Source: PS1 clade bacterium (GTDB lineage: Bacteria; Pseudomonadota; Alphaproteobacteria; RS24). From it: a DNA stretch of 50,118 nucleotides. How positions within the stretch are numbered: the first letter of the stretch is position 1; every line of letters begins with the position of its first letter. A model generated the notes under the pieces. That model was given only the letters and a program-made list of their open reading frames with translations, did not search any database and had not been told where the DNA came from. This document shows positions 24,305 through 33,202 of the stretch, piece by piece. The translations under genes were made by a program, and so were the position numbers. The stretch is from the NCBI GenBank assembly GCA_016779015.1, contig JADHOK010000001.1, forward strand, positions 1 to 50,118, given 5' to 3'.

Positions 24305-26386
24305 CTAGAATTTATAGCGCGCTGTCAGACGGAAATCCTGGCCTGGCTCGGGCAGGCGGTCTTTCAGCGGGCTGGCGTGCTGGCGGATTTCTTCATCCGT
24401 CGCATTACGCACGCTGGCGATAATCGTCAGCCCCTCATATTGCGGCGGCTGATAGCTGGCCGACACATCGACATTGGTGTAGCCGTCTGTCTTCAGCTCA
24501 CCGGTCGCCGTGTCGTCCTGATCGGCGGCGTTCTCAACATCCACCGAGACGCGCAGCGCGTCGAAGGACATGGCCATACCAAGACCGATTTTATCGGCCG
24601 GCATGGCCGGAATATTGCTGCCATCATCCAGCTCGCCCTCGACCGTGCTGTAGCGCAGCGTGACATCAAGCATGCGCCCCGCGACTTGAAGGTCGGTCAG
24701 ATATTCGGCTTCGAAGCCCGACACATCTGCATCCTGCTGGGCGTATTCATAACCCGGCGTGGTTTCTCCGCCTTCCGTTATATCCAGCGCGGCATTCCTC
24801 TTCAGATAGATGAAATCGCTATAGTCATTTTTGAAAAGGGCAAGCCGCAGACTTTGCAGACCCCAAGCGCGGCGCAGATAAACCTCGGTCGCCAAAGCGG
24901 TTTCCTTATCCAGCGTATGGTCGCCCTCTTCGAAGCGACCGGCCGCCTCGTGCACGCCGTCGGCGAACAGTTCGACTTCTGACGGGGCGCGTTCGGTTGA
25001 AGAAATCGAGCCGCCAATCAGCCAGTCATTGTCGAGACGTCTTGCCAGTCCGGCGGAAAGGTTGACGAGGTCAAAGGAGACATCCCCGGCAAAGGGTTCA
25101 TCGTGGCCTTCGCCTTCGCCTGCCTCTTCTTCTTCATCATGCGCGGCAGGGTTTGAGGTCAATTCAACATTGTCGAAACGGCCGGCCAATTCGCTCAGCC
25201 AATCGCCCGTGTCGTTTTGCCCAAAGCCAAACAGACCATATTGCGTCCGCTCGCTCGGCGGTAGGTATGCGCCGTGACTTTCCTCGCCTTCGTGCTCAGC
25301 CGCCGTGGTTTCCAGTTCAGCATCGCGATACTCAAAGCCGATGAGCGTTTGCCAATCACTGATCTCAGCCTTGCCTTCAGTCCGCAAATGCAGGCTGTCT
25401 TGGTCAAAAACCGTGGCGGCCTCAGCGCCTTCAAATTCGGTTTGGTCGAGCGTGCTGAAAGTCAGGTCAGCCTGCAAGCTGTCAAATATCCCGATGGCAC
25501 CATTGTGCATTAGACGCGCCTGCAATGTTTCCTGCTCCATATCGATGTAAGCCGAAACGCCGCCATGCGCGTGACCCGGCACGCCATATTCCTGCTCGTG
25601 CAGTCTGGCCATGACAGACAAGTTTGTTTCGTCATCGCCGAAATGTGCCGAGGCGGTGAAGCCAAGGCTTTCGCTTTGCGTGTCCTCGGCCTCTTGCTCG
25701 GCATCAACCAACGCTTCCTCTTCGTGGCCTCCGCCTTCCTCTTCTTCCTCCTCGTGAAGCTCGTGATAGGCCTCGGTTTCGCCATGCGTTGGGATGGTTA
25801 TATTATCGGCATCCTGTGTGAAGGCCGATAGGGCGAAAGCACCGCGACGGGCAAAAAACGCGCCGATGGCCTCGTCGGCATTGTCGCCATAGCCCAGCGT
25901 CACTTCGGTCGCGTCTTCGGCGTCTCTTTGCATATGACGATTTAAGCTATTGACCACACCGGTGGCGGCAAAGGCCCCATAACGCAAGGCGGCAGGGCCT
26001 TTCAAGACTTCCAGCCGGTCGACATCGTAGAGCGACAAAGCATTGGCGTGGTCGCTGCCGGCGGCGACAATATCAGCCACCGTCATGCCATTGGCCATTA
26101 TGTCAACGCGATAACCGCCGAGGCCGCGGATTAGCGGTTGCCCGACAGCCGGGCCGAAACCGGCGCTATCGACGCCCGGCAGTGCCGACAGCACATTGCC
26201 AATCGGTCCTTCAAGGCCCGATTGCAAAGCCTCGGCGTCAATCACCTCAACGGTTGAAATGACGGTGTCGATGGATTTTTGGAATGGCGAACTCAGCACA
26301 ATGACCTTGTCCACATCTTGCGCCCAAACAGGCGCGCTCAACATGGTTGCGCCGAGCCAGGCGGCGACTTGAATTTTGCGGTTCAT
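24305..26386 (-). CDS. TonB-dependent receptor, probably for zinc or another divalent metal
   Basis: Outer-membrane receptor of 693 residues with a cleavable signal peptide (cut after VWAQ, about residue 23) and a plug domain (VEVIDAEAL to about 155, with GQPLIRGLGGYRVDIMANGM). A beta-barrel follows, ending RLTARYKF with the terminal phenylalanine. Residues 201-234 form a His/Glu-rich loop (HELHEEEEEE, HEEE), with further His/Glu clusters near 365 and 415. Such loops are known in ZnuD-type zinc receptors. The small His-rich secreted protein encoded just upstream supports metal handling. No Zur site was recognised. Confidence 0.8.
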   Translation of the reverse strand: MNRKIQVAAWLGATMLSAPVWAQDVDKVIVLSSPFQKSIDTVISTVEVIDAEALQSGLEGPIGNVLSALPGVDSAGFGPAVGQPLIRGLGGYRVDIMANGMTVADIVAAGSDHANALSLYDVDRLEVLKGPAALRYGAFAATGVVNSLNRHMQRDAEDATEVTLGYGDNADEAIGAFFARRGAFALSAFTQDADNITIPTHGETEAYHELHEEEEEEGGGHEEEALVDAEQEAEDTQSESLGFTASAHFGDDETNLSVMARLHEQEYGVPGHAHGGVSAYIDMEQETLQARLMHNGAIGIFDSLQADLTFSTLDQTEFEGAEAATVFDQDSLHLRTEGKAEISDWQTLIGFEYRDAELETTAAEHEGEESHGAYLPPSERTQYGLFGFGQNDTGDWLSELAGRFDNVELTSNPAAHDEEEEAGEGEGHDEPFAGDVSFDLVNLSAGLARRLDNDWLIGGSISSTERAPSEVELFADGVHEAAGRFEEGDHTLDKETALATEVYLRRAWGLQSLRLALFKNDYSDFIYLKRNAALDITEGGETTPGYEYAQQDADVSGFEAEYLTDLQVAGRMLDVTLRYSTVEGELDDGSNIPAMPADKIGLGMAMSFDALRVSVDVENAADQDDTATGELKTDGYTNVDVSASYQPPQYEGLTIIASVRNATDEEIRQHASPLKDRLPEPGQDFRLTARYKF

Positions 26387-26423
26387 CGAGAACCTCCCTC
26401 TTATCTAAATTGAAATGATGAAT

Positions 26424-26726
26424 TTAGAGAGAGGCAGGGGGCCCGCGCGGCGCGGCTTTTGAATAATGTTTGGTGGAATGACGGTCTGCGGTGGGAGGAA
26501 CGTCATGTTGGGGTTGGCATGCAGGCGCGACGCATAACAGCGGCAAGGCCGATTTGGCTTGCGGCGTGTCGGCCAGCAGACAGTTATCTTCGCTATGGCT
26601 TTGTTGCTGCTCGTGCAGATGCGTCGGGTCAAAATCATGCAGGTCGTGCTGCACCGCATGGGCGAGGCCCAATTGCAGCACCAGCATCAAAAACCCGACG
26701 GTTAAATGTCTTGAGCGTTGCATCAT
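26424..26726 (-). CDS. small His-rich secreted protein (DUF2946-like)
   Basis: 100 residues with a signal peptide (LTVGFLMLVLQLGLAHA) and a histidine-rich mature part (HDLHDFDPTHLHEQQQSH), a few cysteines and the C-terminal RGPPASL, which resembles DUF2946 proteins found beside metal receptors. It lies 37 bases before the TonB receptor on the same strand, so the two are probably co-transcribed. A role in binding metal in the periplasm is inference. Two adjacent ATG codons (26726, 26723) are possible starts. Confidence 0.65.
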   Translation of the reverse strand: MMQRSRHLTVGFLMLVLQLGLAHAVQHDLHDFDPTHLHEQQQSHSEDNCLLADTPQAKSALPLLCVAPACQPQHDVPPTADRHSTKHYSKAAPRGPPASL

Positions 26727-26766
26727 TCTAGCTATCTAACAAGATTTCTCGAACGCTGTAAAGCGT

Positions 26767-26792
26767 GCTCGGTTTTGACAATTTTTCCGAGC
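26767..26792. promoter_or_regulatory. inverted repeat between ftsB and the TonB operon
   Basis: gctcgg and ccgagc form a perfect 6-bp inverted repeat with a 14-base T/A-rich centre in the divergent promoter region. It could be a regulator site for either gene. It does not match a Zur box known to me. Confidence 0.3.
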
Positions 26793-26843
26793 CGAATCAC
26801 TTTCTTCTTGACCCTGCGAATCAAATCGTGATTCGGTCTCCCA

Positions 26844-27200
26844 ATGATTCGTTTTGTTACTTCAAGGCCATCGAGCCGCACTGTCGGGCAGGAGCCGCTG
26901 CGCTTGCGCCGTCTGGTGCCGAGCTTGCTTTTGCTGTTGGCCATTGGCGGCCTGACCATGCAGGCTTTGCAGGGCGAGCGGGGCTGGCGCGGTTGGTCTG
27001 ACCTCAAGCAGCAGAAAGCCGCTTTGAAAAACGAGTTGGCTCTCTTGGAAAGCGAAAACGCGGCGCTGCAACAGCAAATCAAATTGCTCGGCAATCACAC
27101 TCTCGACCTCGATTTCCTCGACGAGCGGGCGCGCTTGGTGCTCGGTCTGGTCGGGCGCGATGAGACTATCGTCTTCAAAACCGACCCGCGCCTCAATTAA
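26844..27200 (+). CDS. ftsB: FtsB/DivIC family cell-division protein
   Basis: Bitopic divisome protein of 118 residues: a short cytoplasmic part, one membrane helix (about 24-42), a coiled coil (about 53-88, LKQQKAALKNELALLESENAALQ in heptads) and the family end LDLDFLDERARLVLGLVGRDE. In many alphaproteobacteria ftsB follows eno and precedes pdhA. Here a TonB receptor operon separates it from eno, and lipA follows directly. Confidence 0.9.
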   Translation: MIRFVTSRPSSRTVGQEPLRLRRLVPSLLLLLAIGGLTMQALQGERGWRGWSDLKQQKAALKNELALLESENAALQQQIKLLGNHTLDLDFLDERARLVLGLVGRDETIVFKTDPRLN

Positions 27201-27238
27201 AGTTTGTAGAAAAATAGGGCGCGGCATATAAAGAGTAT

Positions 27239-28216
27239 ATGACCGTGGTAATCGATAATTTGTCCGGAAAACCGCGCCATCCGGAGAAGCAGAACCGTCC
27301 CGATAGCGAGGTGTTGCGCAAGCCCAGTTGGATTCGCGCCAAGGCGCCCGGCTCGGCCACTTATGCCGAGACCCGCGCTATCGTCAAACAGCACAATCTG
27401 GTGACTGTTTGCGAAGAGGCCGCGTGTCCGAATATTGGCGAGTGCTGGGAACAAAAACACGCCACCTTCATGATTATGGGCGAAACCTGCACCCGCGCTT
27501 GCGCATTTTGCAATGTTGCCACCGGCGTGCCGCTGGCGCTCGACGATAAAGAGCCGGCCTATGTTGCCGAAGCTGTGGCCAAGCTGGGCCTGCGCCATGT
27601 GGTCATCACCAGTGTTGACCGTGACGACCTCGATGATGGCGGGGCGCAGCATTTCGCCGATACGATATCAGCAATTCGGCAGGCCTCGCCCGGCACCACG
27701 GTGGAGATTTTGACGCCGGATTTCTTACGCAAAGACGGCGCGTTGGAAACCGTCGTCGCCGCCAAGCCCGATGTCTTTAACCATAATCTTGAAACCGTGC
27801 CGCGGCTTTATCTGTCCATCCGCCCCGGCGCGCGCTATTTCCACTCGCTCAATCTGCTACAGCGGGTGAAGCAGCTCGACGCGGAGATTTTTACCAAATC
27901 CGGCATCATGGTCGGGCTCGGCGAAGCCCGCGAAGAGGTCATGCAGGTGATGGATGACATGCGCACGGCCGATATTGATTTCATCACCATTGGGCAATAT
28001 TTGCAGCCGACCCGTAAGCACGCCGCCATTGATAGGTTCTGGACGCCGGACGAGTTCGACGCTCTGGCAACACAGGCGCGCGCCAAAGGGTTTTTGATGG
28101 TGTCGGCGACGCCACTGACCCGCTCTTCACATCATGCCGATGAAGATTTTGAAAAGCTGAAAGCGGCGCGCATCGCGCGGCAGCAAAAACGCCAAGCGGC
28201 AAATCCCGGTTCGTAA
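27239..28216 (+). CDS. lipA: lipoyl synthase
   Basis: Radical SAM enzyme that inserts sulfur into octanoyl chains on lipoyl domains. The 325 residues hold the auxiliary cluster cysteines C58, C63 and C69 (CEEAACPNIGEC), the radical SAM cysteines C84, C88 and C91 (CTRACAFC) and the C-terminal RSSHHAD serine motif. It follows ftsB by 38 bases, where the pyruvate dehydrogenase genes often lie in this class, and precedes the coq10-like gene by 11 bases. Confidence 0.97.
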   Translation: MTVVIDNLSGKPRHPEKQNRPDSEVLRKPSWIRAKAPGSATYAETRAIVKQHNLVTVCEEAACPNIGECWEQKHATFMIMGETCTRACAFCNVATGVPLALDDKEPAYVAEAVAKLGLRHVVITSVDRDDLDDGGAQHFADTISAIRQASPGTTVEILTPDFLRKDGALETVVAAKPDVFNHNLETVPRLYLSIRPGARYFHSLNLLQRVKQLDAEIFTKSGIMVGLGEAREEVMQVMDDMRTADIDFITIGQYLQPTRKHAAIDRFWTPDEFDALATQARAKGFLMVSATPLTRSSHHADEDFEKLKAARIARQQKRQAANPGS

Positions 28217-28227
28217 AAAGTTTCACC

Positions 28228-28662
28228 ATGCAGACGATTAAGCTGACGCGTCAAAACCCCTACACGGCGCAGCAAATGTTCGAACTGATTACCGATGTTG
28301 ATCGCTATGACGCGTTTATTCCCTATTGCACGGCGGCGCGGGTGCGCGAGCGTTCTGAAAGCGAAATGCTGGCTGACCTTGCCATTGGTTATAAAATGCT
28401 ACGCGAGACCTATACCAGTCGTATCGTGCTTGGCGACGCACCGCTGAGCGTGACCGTGCATCAAGCCAAAGGGCCGTTTCGGCATTTATACAATAAATGG
28501 GTGTTCGAGGAGACGGCGGATGGGTGCGATGTGCATTTCGAATTGCAATTCGAGTTTGCCGTGCCACTGCTGCGCCGCATCATCGAGCCGATTATGAACC
28601 GCGTGGTTGACCGCTTTGTGGCGGCGTTTGAAGAACGCGCGATCGATATATACGGCGAATAA
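28228..28662 (+). CDS. Coq10/RatA-type START-domain protein
   Basis: 144-residue SRPBCC (START-like) protein. The pattern YTAQQMFELITDVDRYDAFIPYCTAARV, then LRETYTSRIVL, ADGCDVHFELQFEF and MNRVVDRFVAAFEERA is typical of the Coq10/RatA family. Members bind ubiquinone or similar lipids and aid respiration; RatA of E. coli was described as a ribosome-association toxin. In alphaproteobacteria the gene follows lipA as here, and the ubiquinone-chaperone reading is the more likely. Confidence 0.88.
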   Translation: MQTIKLTRQNPYTAQQMFELITDVDRYDAFIPYCTAARVRERSESEMLADLAIGYKMLRETYTSRIVLGDAPLSVTVHQAKGPFRHLYNKWVFEETADGCDVHFELQFEFAVPLLRRIIEPIMNRVVDRFVAAFEERAIDIYGE

Positions 28663-28724
28663 CAAAAACCCACGGCCGCAACACCGAGGGGCAAGCCGCA
28701 AATCCAGAAAACAGCTGGGAGGCG

Positions 28725-29216
28725 CTACCCCAATCGGGCGAGTAACATATCCATCGCCGCGTTGACGGTGGCGAGGCGCACCTCGGTGCGGCCAATATCG
28801 CCGAACTGATACAGCTTGTGTTCGATATCACCATCGAAACACGTCGCCATATGCACCATGCCGGCGGGTTTGTCGGGCGAACCGCCCCCTGGGCCGGCAA
28901 TGCCCGACACCGCGACGGTCAGTTTCGCCGTCGTCATGTCGAAGGTGTTTTGGGCCATGGCGCGCACCACCGGTTCTGATACGGCACCGTGCTCACGCAA
29001 CAGCTCGGCCGGCACGTTTAGAATTTCATGCTTGGCGCGATTGGAATAGGTGACAAAGCTACGCCCGATGACCAGCGATGAGCCTGGGATTTCGGTCAAT
29101 AGCGCGGCGATGAGACCGCCGGTGCAGCTTTCCGCCGTGGCCACGCGCAGCTTTTGCGCGCCGGCGTTTTTTAACAGGGTGGCGGCTTTATCGGTCAGGT
29201 TCTTATCGAAAAGCAT
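28725..29216 (-). CDS. pncC: CinA C-terminal domain protein, nicotinamide-nucleotide amidase
   Basis: Deamidates nicotinamide mononucleotide to nicotinate mononucleotide in NAD recycling. The 163 residues are a stand-alone CinA C-terminal domain with the catalytic serine in ATAESCTGGLIAA, followed by VTYSNRAKHEIL, AVSGIAGPGGGSPDKPAGMV. The start at 29216 has a strong AAGGAGA site; the frame is open further upstream but overlaps pgpA. It follows pgpA and ispDF on the minus strand. Confidence 0.93.
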   Translation of the reverse strand: MLFDKNLTDKAATLLKNAGAQKLRVATAESCTGGLIAALLTEIPGSSLVIGRSFVTYSNRAKHEILNVPAELLREHGAVSEPVVRAMAQNTFDMTTAKLTVAVSGIAGPGGGSPDKPAGMVHMATCFDGDIEHKLYQFGDIGRTEVRLATVNAAMDMLLARLG

Positions 29217-29239
29217 TTTTGTCTCCTTAAATCGGACGG

Positions 29240-29773
29240 CTAAATCAGGCCGAATTGGCGCGCCGCGAGCAGCACAATCGCGGCCCATATACCGGCCAGT
29301 ATATCATCCAGCATTACGCCCGTCGCGCCGTTCAGTTGTTTGTCGGCCCAACTGACCGGCCATGGTTTGGTGATGTCAAACAGTCGGAACAGGGCGAAAG
29401 CGGCGGCCACCCCAAGCGGCGTCAAAGCAGCGCCGAATAGCGTCAGGGGAATGAGCGTCAGCCACATGCCGGCCACCTCGTCAATGACGATGGGCGAGGG
29501 GTCTTTATCGGCGTTCCTTTCCTCATCCGCGCTATTAGGCGCGCCATCAATCCATGCCGCGCTGGCCCAATGGCCGAGGCCATAAGCCAACACCGTGCCG
29601 AGCATCAGGCCCAGCGCGCCATAGGCGTCGGCAATCAGCAGTCCGGGGGCCAAGGCCGCCAACGACCCCCAAGTGCCGGAGGCGGGCTTCAACAGACCCG
29701 CGCCGAAAAAAGTGGCGATCAACGCGGCCGGTGAAAACAGCGTTAAATGCGCGGGAAGTTTGTGCAGACCCAT
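29240..29773 (-). CDS. pgpA: phosphatidylglycerophosphatase A
   Basis: Inner-membrane phosphatase that converts phosphatidylglycerophosphate to phosphatidylglycerol. The 177 residues contain GTWGSLAAL, IVIDEVAGMW (metal-binding aspartate and glutamate), FRLFDITKPWPV and GVMLDDILAG, plus several membrane helices. It starts 2 bases after ispDF, and pncC follows 23 bases later, so the three form one operon. Confidence 0.95.
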   Translation of the reverse strand: MGLHKLPAHLTLFSPAALIATFFGAGLLKPASGTWGSLAALAPGLLIADAYGALGLMLGTVLAYGLGHWASAAWIDGAPNSADEERNADKDPSPIVIDEVAGMWLTLIPLTLFGAALTPLGVAAAFALFRLFDITKPWPVSWADKQLNGATGVMLDDILAGIWAAIVLLAARQFGLI

Positions 29774-29775
29774 GG

Positions 29776-30975
29776 CTAATCATCCGCCAGCAATAAGGTG
29801 GCGATGGCCTGCGCGGCAATGCCTTCGCCGCGACCGGTAAAGCCCAAACCTTCAGTGGTGGTGGCTTTCACCGATATGGCGTCGCGCTTGAGGCCGGTCA
29901 GCTTGCTGAGTTGCGCTTGCATGGCGTCGCGATGCGGGGCGATTTTCGGCGCTTCGCAAATCAGTGTCAGGTCGATATGCGTCAGCCGGGCGCTTCTTTC
30001 TGCCGCCAGAGCCAGCGCGTGGGCCAAAAAATCAGAGGAAGGGCGGTCTTTATTAGCGGCATCGGATGGCGGAAAATGGTCGCCTATATCGCCCGCTGCC
30101 AACGCGCCTAGAACCGCGTCGGTGATGGCGTGCAAGCCGACATCGGCGTCGCTATGGCCGATAATGGCTTGGCTGTGCGGAATGGCGACGCCGCACAGCA
30201 TAATCTCGGTGGCGCTGCCCGCTTCGCCAAAACGATGCACGTCAAAGCCGGTGCCGGTGTGGGGCGTTAAAAGCACGTTCATGGCAAAATCTTCTTCCGT
30301 TGTCAGTTTGATATTTTGCGTCTCGCCGTCAACCAGCCCGACTGTCAGGCCCGCATGTTCAGCGACGGCGGCGTCATCGGTCAGATTTGGGGGCGCCTTT
30401 TGATGCGCCGCGTAAATCTTGTCGAAGATGAAGGCTTGCGGGGTTTGCGCGCGGTATAAGCCGTCGCGGTCGATGGTGGCGCTAATTGTGTTGTTTTCGG
30501 CCCTTTTTAACGTATCAGTGACCGGCAGAGCGGGAATAACGCCGTCTTTAGCGCCGGTTTTGTCATCCAAACCGTCCAGACAGCGCGTTATCAGCGCTTG
30601 CGATAGATAAGGCCGCGCCGCGTCATGAATGAGAACCCGCGCCGGATTGTGTGCCGCAAGCGCTTCGAGACCGTTCAGAACCGATTGCTGACGCGTCTCG
30701 CCGCCATAGGATAATAAAATTTTATCCGAATAATTACAATTATTTATAGAGGTTTTATAAATCTCTACATCATCTTTATGGATGACCACACAAATCCGGC
30801 TGATGGCCTCGTGACCGGCTAGCGCGGCGAGGCTGTGCGCCAGCACCGTATCGCCATCCCCAGTAGTCGCAGCGAAACCGGGCATTTTCCGGTATTGCTT
30901 AGGCAGGCCCTGGCCCGCGCGTTGGCCGCGACCCGCCGCAACAACCAGCGCAACTGTGGGATTTGTGTCACTCAT
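29776..30975 (-). CDS. ispDF: bifunctional IspD/IspF isoprenoid synthesis enzyme
   Basis: Carries two steps of the MEP pathway. The IspD half (about 1-230) has LVVAAGRGQRAG, LPKQYR, VLIHDAARP and RAQTPQAF. The IspF half (about 240-399) has GTGFDVHRF, GHSDADVGLHAITDAVLGA, GDIGDHFPPSD and TEGLGFTGRGEG. The fusion is typical of alphaproteobacteria. I use the ATG at 30975; an upstream extension to 31065 has no family support. Inside the IspD half, about 30710-30782, the DNA is strikingly AT-rich compared with the rest of the gene. Confidence 0.96.
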   Translation of the reverse strand: MSDTNPTVALVVAAGRGQRAGQGLPKQYRKMPGFAATTGDGDTVLAHSLAALAGHEAISRICVVIHKDDVEIYKTSINNCNYSDKILLSYGGETRQQSVLNGLEALAAHNPARVLIHDAARPYLSQALITRCLDGLDDKTGAKDGVIPALPVTDTLKRAENNTISATIDRDGLYRAQTPQAFIFDKIYAAHQKAPPNLTDDAAVAEHAGLTVGLVDGETQNIKLTTEEDFAMNVLLTPHTGTGFDVHRFGEAGSATEIMLCGVAIPHSQAIIGHSDADVGLHAITDAVLGALAAGDIGDHFPPSDAANKDRPSSDFLAHALALAAERSARLTHIDLTLICEAPKIAPHRDAMQAQLSKLTGLKRDAISVKATTTEGLGFTGRGEGIAAQAIATLLLADD

Positions 30976-31096
30976 GGGGGCTAATCTAGCCGCATTAGGG
31001 GGGTAAGGCGATAGAATTATGACAATTTCCTTGCCTTTGGTTGCGCGTGCCCCCATTTTGGGCACATCGAAAATATTAACGGTTTTTGCCTAAAAA

Positions 31097-32086
31097 ATGA
31101 CCAGTCGATCAGGGGATATTTCATTTTCAAGCCGCGTGCTTTTGGCGCCCATGTCGGGCGTCACTGATTTCGCTTTCCGCAAGGCGGTCGCGAAAGTCAG
31201 CCGCGTCTCTGTGGTGTCGGAAATGGTGGCCAGCAAGGAGCTGGTGCGCGCGCGCGCCGATGTGGTGCGCCGCGCTGAGGGGGCCGGATTATCGCCGTTT
31301 ATTTTGCAACTGGCCGGACGCGACCCGCATTGGATGGAACAGGGCGCAAGGTTAGCTTGCGACGCCGGTGCCGATATTGTGGACATTAATATGGGCTGTC
31401 CGTCGCGGCAGGTGACCGGCGGTTTTTCCGGCTCGGCGCTGATGCGCGATGAAGGGCTGGCTGAGGCGATTATCACCGGTACGATTGCCGGCAGCACGAA
31501 ACCGGTGACATTGAAAATGCGCCTTGGATGGGACCATGACAGTCTCAATGCGCCGCATATTGCTCGGCGCGCCGAGGCGCTAGGGGTGCAGATGATTACC
31601 GTGCATGGCCGCACGCGCTGTCAGTTTTATAAAGGCGAAGCCGATTGGGCGGCGGTGCGCGCTACGGTTGAAGCGGTGAATGTGCCGGTGATTGTCAATG
31701 GCGATATTGTCGACGGGCCGACCGCCAAAGCGGCGCTCGATGCGTCGGGCGCAGCCGGTGTGATGATAGGGCGCGCCAGCATTGGCCGTCCTTGGTTGCC
31801 CGGTCAAATTGAAACCTATCTCGATACCGGCATTTGGCCCGGCGACCCGGGCGCGGCGCAGCAATGGCGTATTTTCGCTGACTGGTATGATGATTGTCTG
31901 GCGCTGTATGGCGAAACTCTGGGTATTCGCGTGGCGCGCAAACATATTGCCGGATTTGTCGAAAGCCTGATGGGCGGGAAAGCCGGGCGCGAAACCCGCG
32001 CCGCTATTTGCCGGCTCGAAGAACCGACGCGTGTGCTGCAGGCGATGCACGAGCTGTATGATGTTTCCGACAGCGAGGCGGCTTAA
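31097..32086 (+). CDS. dusB: tRNA-dihydrouridine synthase (DusB/NifR3)
   Basis: Flavoenzyme that reduces uridines in tRNA. The 329 residues show VLLAPMSGVTDFAFRK, SEMVASKEL, QLAGRDP, the catalytic cysteine C101 in INMGCPSRQVTGG, and TVHGRTRCQFYKG. The ntrB gene begins on the next base after its stop. The dusB-ntrB-ntrC order is an old conserved arrangement in alphaproteobacteria (nifR3-ntrB-ntrC). Confidence 0.95.
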   Translation: MTSRSGDISFSSRVLLAPMSGVTDFAFRKAVAKVSRVSVVSEMVASKELVRARADVVRRAEGAGLSPFILQLAGRDPHWMEQGARLACDAGADIVDINMGCPSRQVTGGFSGSALMRDEGLAEAIITGTIAGSTKPVTLKMRLGWDHDSLNAPHIARRAEALGVQMITVHGRTRCQFYKGEADWAAVRATVEAVNVPVIVNGDIVDGPTAKAALDASGAAGVMIGRASIGRPWLPGQIETYLDTGIWPGDPGAAQQWRIFADWYDDCLALYGETLGIRVARKHIAGFVESLMGGKAGRETRAAICRLEEPTRVLQAMHELYDVSDSEAA

Positions 32087-33202
32087 ATGACCTCGCCGAA
32101 CGAAAAGATACTGCTCGACACGCTGCCACAGCCGGTGGTCTCCATCGGCGCTAATCGCCATGTCACCTATGCCAATTTTGCGGCGCAGGAATTTTTCGGC
32201 TCCAGCCTCAGTCTTTTGCGCCGCCAGCACATCGTCAATGTGTTGCCTTTCGGCAGTCCGGTCATCAGCTTGATTGAGCGCTGTCTCGATAATAATTTGA
32301 GTTTTAACGAATATGGCATCGATCTTGGGTCGCCGCCGACCGCAATGGGCAATGCTAGCGGTCGCACGGTTGACCTGCATGTGACGCCGACCGAGCCGGA
32401 GCCGGGCGCGCGCCATGCGCTGATTGTTATTCAGCCGCGCTCTATCGCGCACCATATTGACCGGCAGTTAACCCATCGCGGCGCCGCGCGTTCGGTCTCC
32501 GCGATGAGTGCCATGCTGGCGCATGAGATTAAAAATCCGCTTTCGGGCATTAAAGGCGCGGCGCAATTACTGGAGGGCGATGCCGGCCCTGAAGGGGTGG
32601 AATTGACGCGCCTGATTTGCAGCGAGACCGATCGCATTACCGGTCTGGTCGATCAATTCGAGCAATTCACCGAAAACCATGCCGACCTCGACAGCGCTGT
32701 GAATGTTCATGCGGTGCTGGAAAATGTCCGCCTTTTGGCGACCAGCGGTTTCGGCAAACACGCCCATTTTGTCGAGAATTACGACCCGTCACTACCCGCC
32801 GTGAAAGGCAATAAAGACCTGCTGACACAAGTCTTCCTCAACCTCGTGAAGAATGCCTCTGAGGCGGTGAGCGGCAAAAAAGCCGAGATCAAACTGACCT
32901 CTTCCTTCCGGCCCGGCGTGCGCCTGTCTGTGCCGGGGCGGGCGCGACCGGTCAGTCTGCCGCTGGAGTTCAGCGTTATCGACAATGGCAGTGGTGTGCC
33001 GGAGGATATCAAGGCGCATTTATTTGACCCGTTTGTCACCACCAAATCGAGCGGCACCGGCTTGGGGCTGGCGCTGGTCGCCAAGATAATCGGCGACCAT
33101 GGCGGCACCATTGAGTGCACCAGCGAGCCGGGTCGTACTGAATTTTGTGTTCGTCTGCCGATGATTGATGAAGCAGTCGGAGAATTAAAGGGAGAGGCCT
33201 GA
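32087..33202 (+). CDS. ntrB: NtrB, nitrogen regulation sensor histidine kinase
   Basis: Cytoplasmic kinase/phosphatase for NtrC, normally controlled by PII proteins. The 371 residues hold an N-terminal PAS domain (about 8-110), a HisKA domain with the phospho-acceptor H146 in LAHEIKNPLSGIKGAAQLLE, and an ATPase domain with the N box LVKNASEAV, DNGSGVPED and TGLGLALVAKI. There are no membrane segments. Its TGA shares one base with the ntrC ATG. Confidence 0.95.
   Translation: MTSPNEKILLDTLPQPVVSIGANRHVTYANFAAQEFFGSSLSLLRRQHIVNVLPFGSPVISLIERCLDNNLSFNEYGIDLGSPPTAMGNASGRTVDLHVTPTEPEPGARHALIVIQPRSIAHHIDRQLTHRGAARSVSAMSAMLAHEIKNPLSGIKGAAQLLEGDAGPEGVELTRLICSETDRITGLVDQFEQFTENHADLDSAVNVHAVLENVRLLATSGFGKHAHFVENYDPSLPAVKGNKDLLTQVFLNLVKNASEAVSGKKAEIKLTSSFRPGVRLSVPGRARPVSLPLEFSVIDNGSGVPEDIKAHLFDPFVTTKSSGTGLGLALVAKIIGDHGGTIECTSEPGRTEFCVRLPMIDEAVGELKGEA

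Noticed and set aside
26727..26843. Zur box in the TonB receptor promoter
   Set aside because: No palindrome matching known alphaproteobacterial Zur sites was seen; only an unrelated 6-bp inverted repeat.
30700..30735. Imperfect palindrome ggataat..ttatcc inside ispD as an internal promoter or operator
   Set aside because: It is a chance product of the AT-rich coding patch; no gene starts nearby on either strand.
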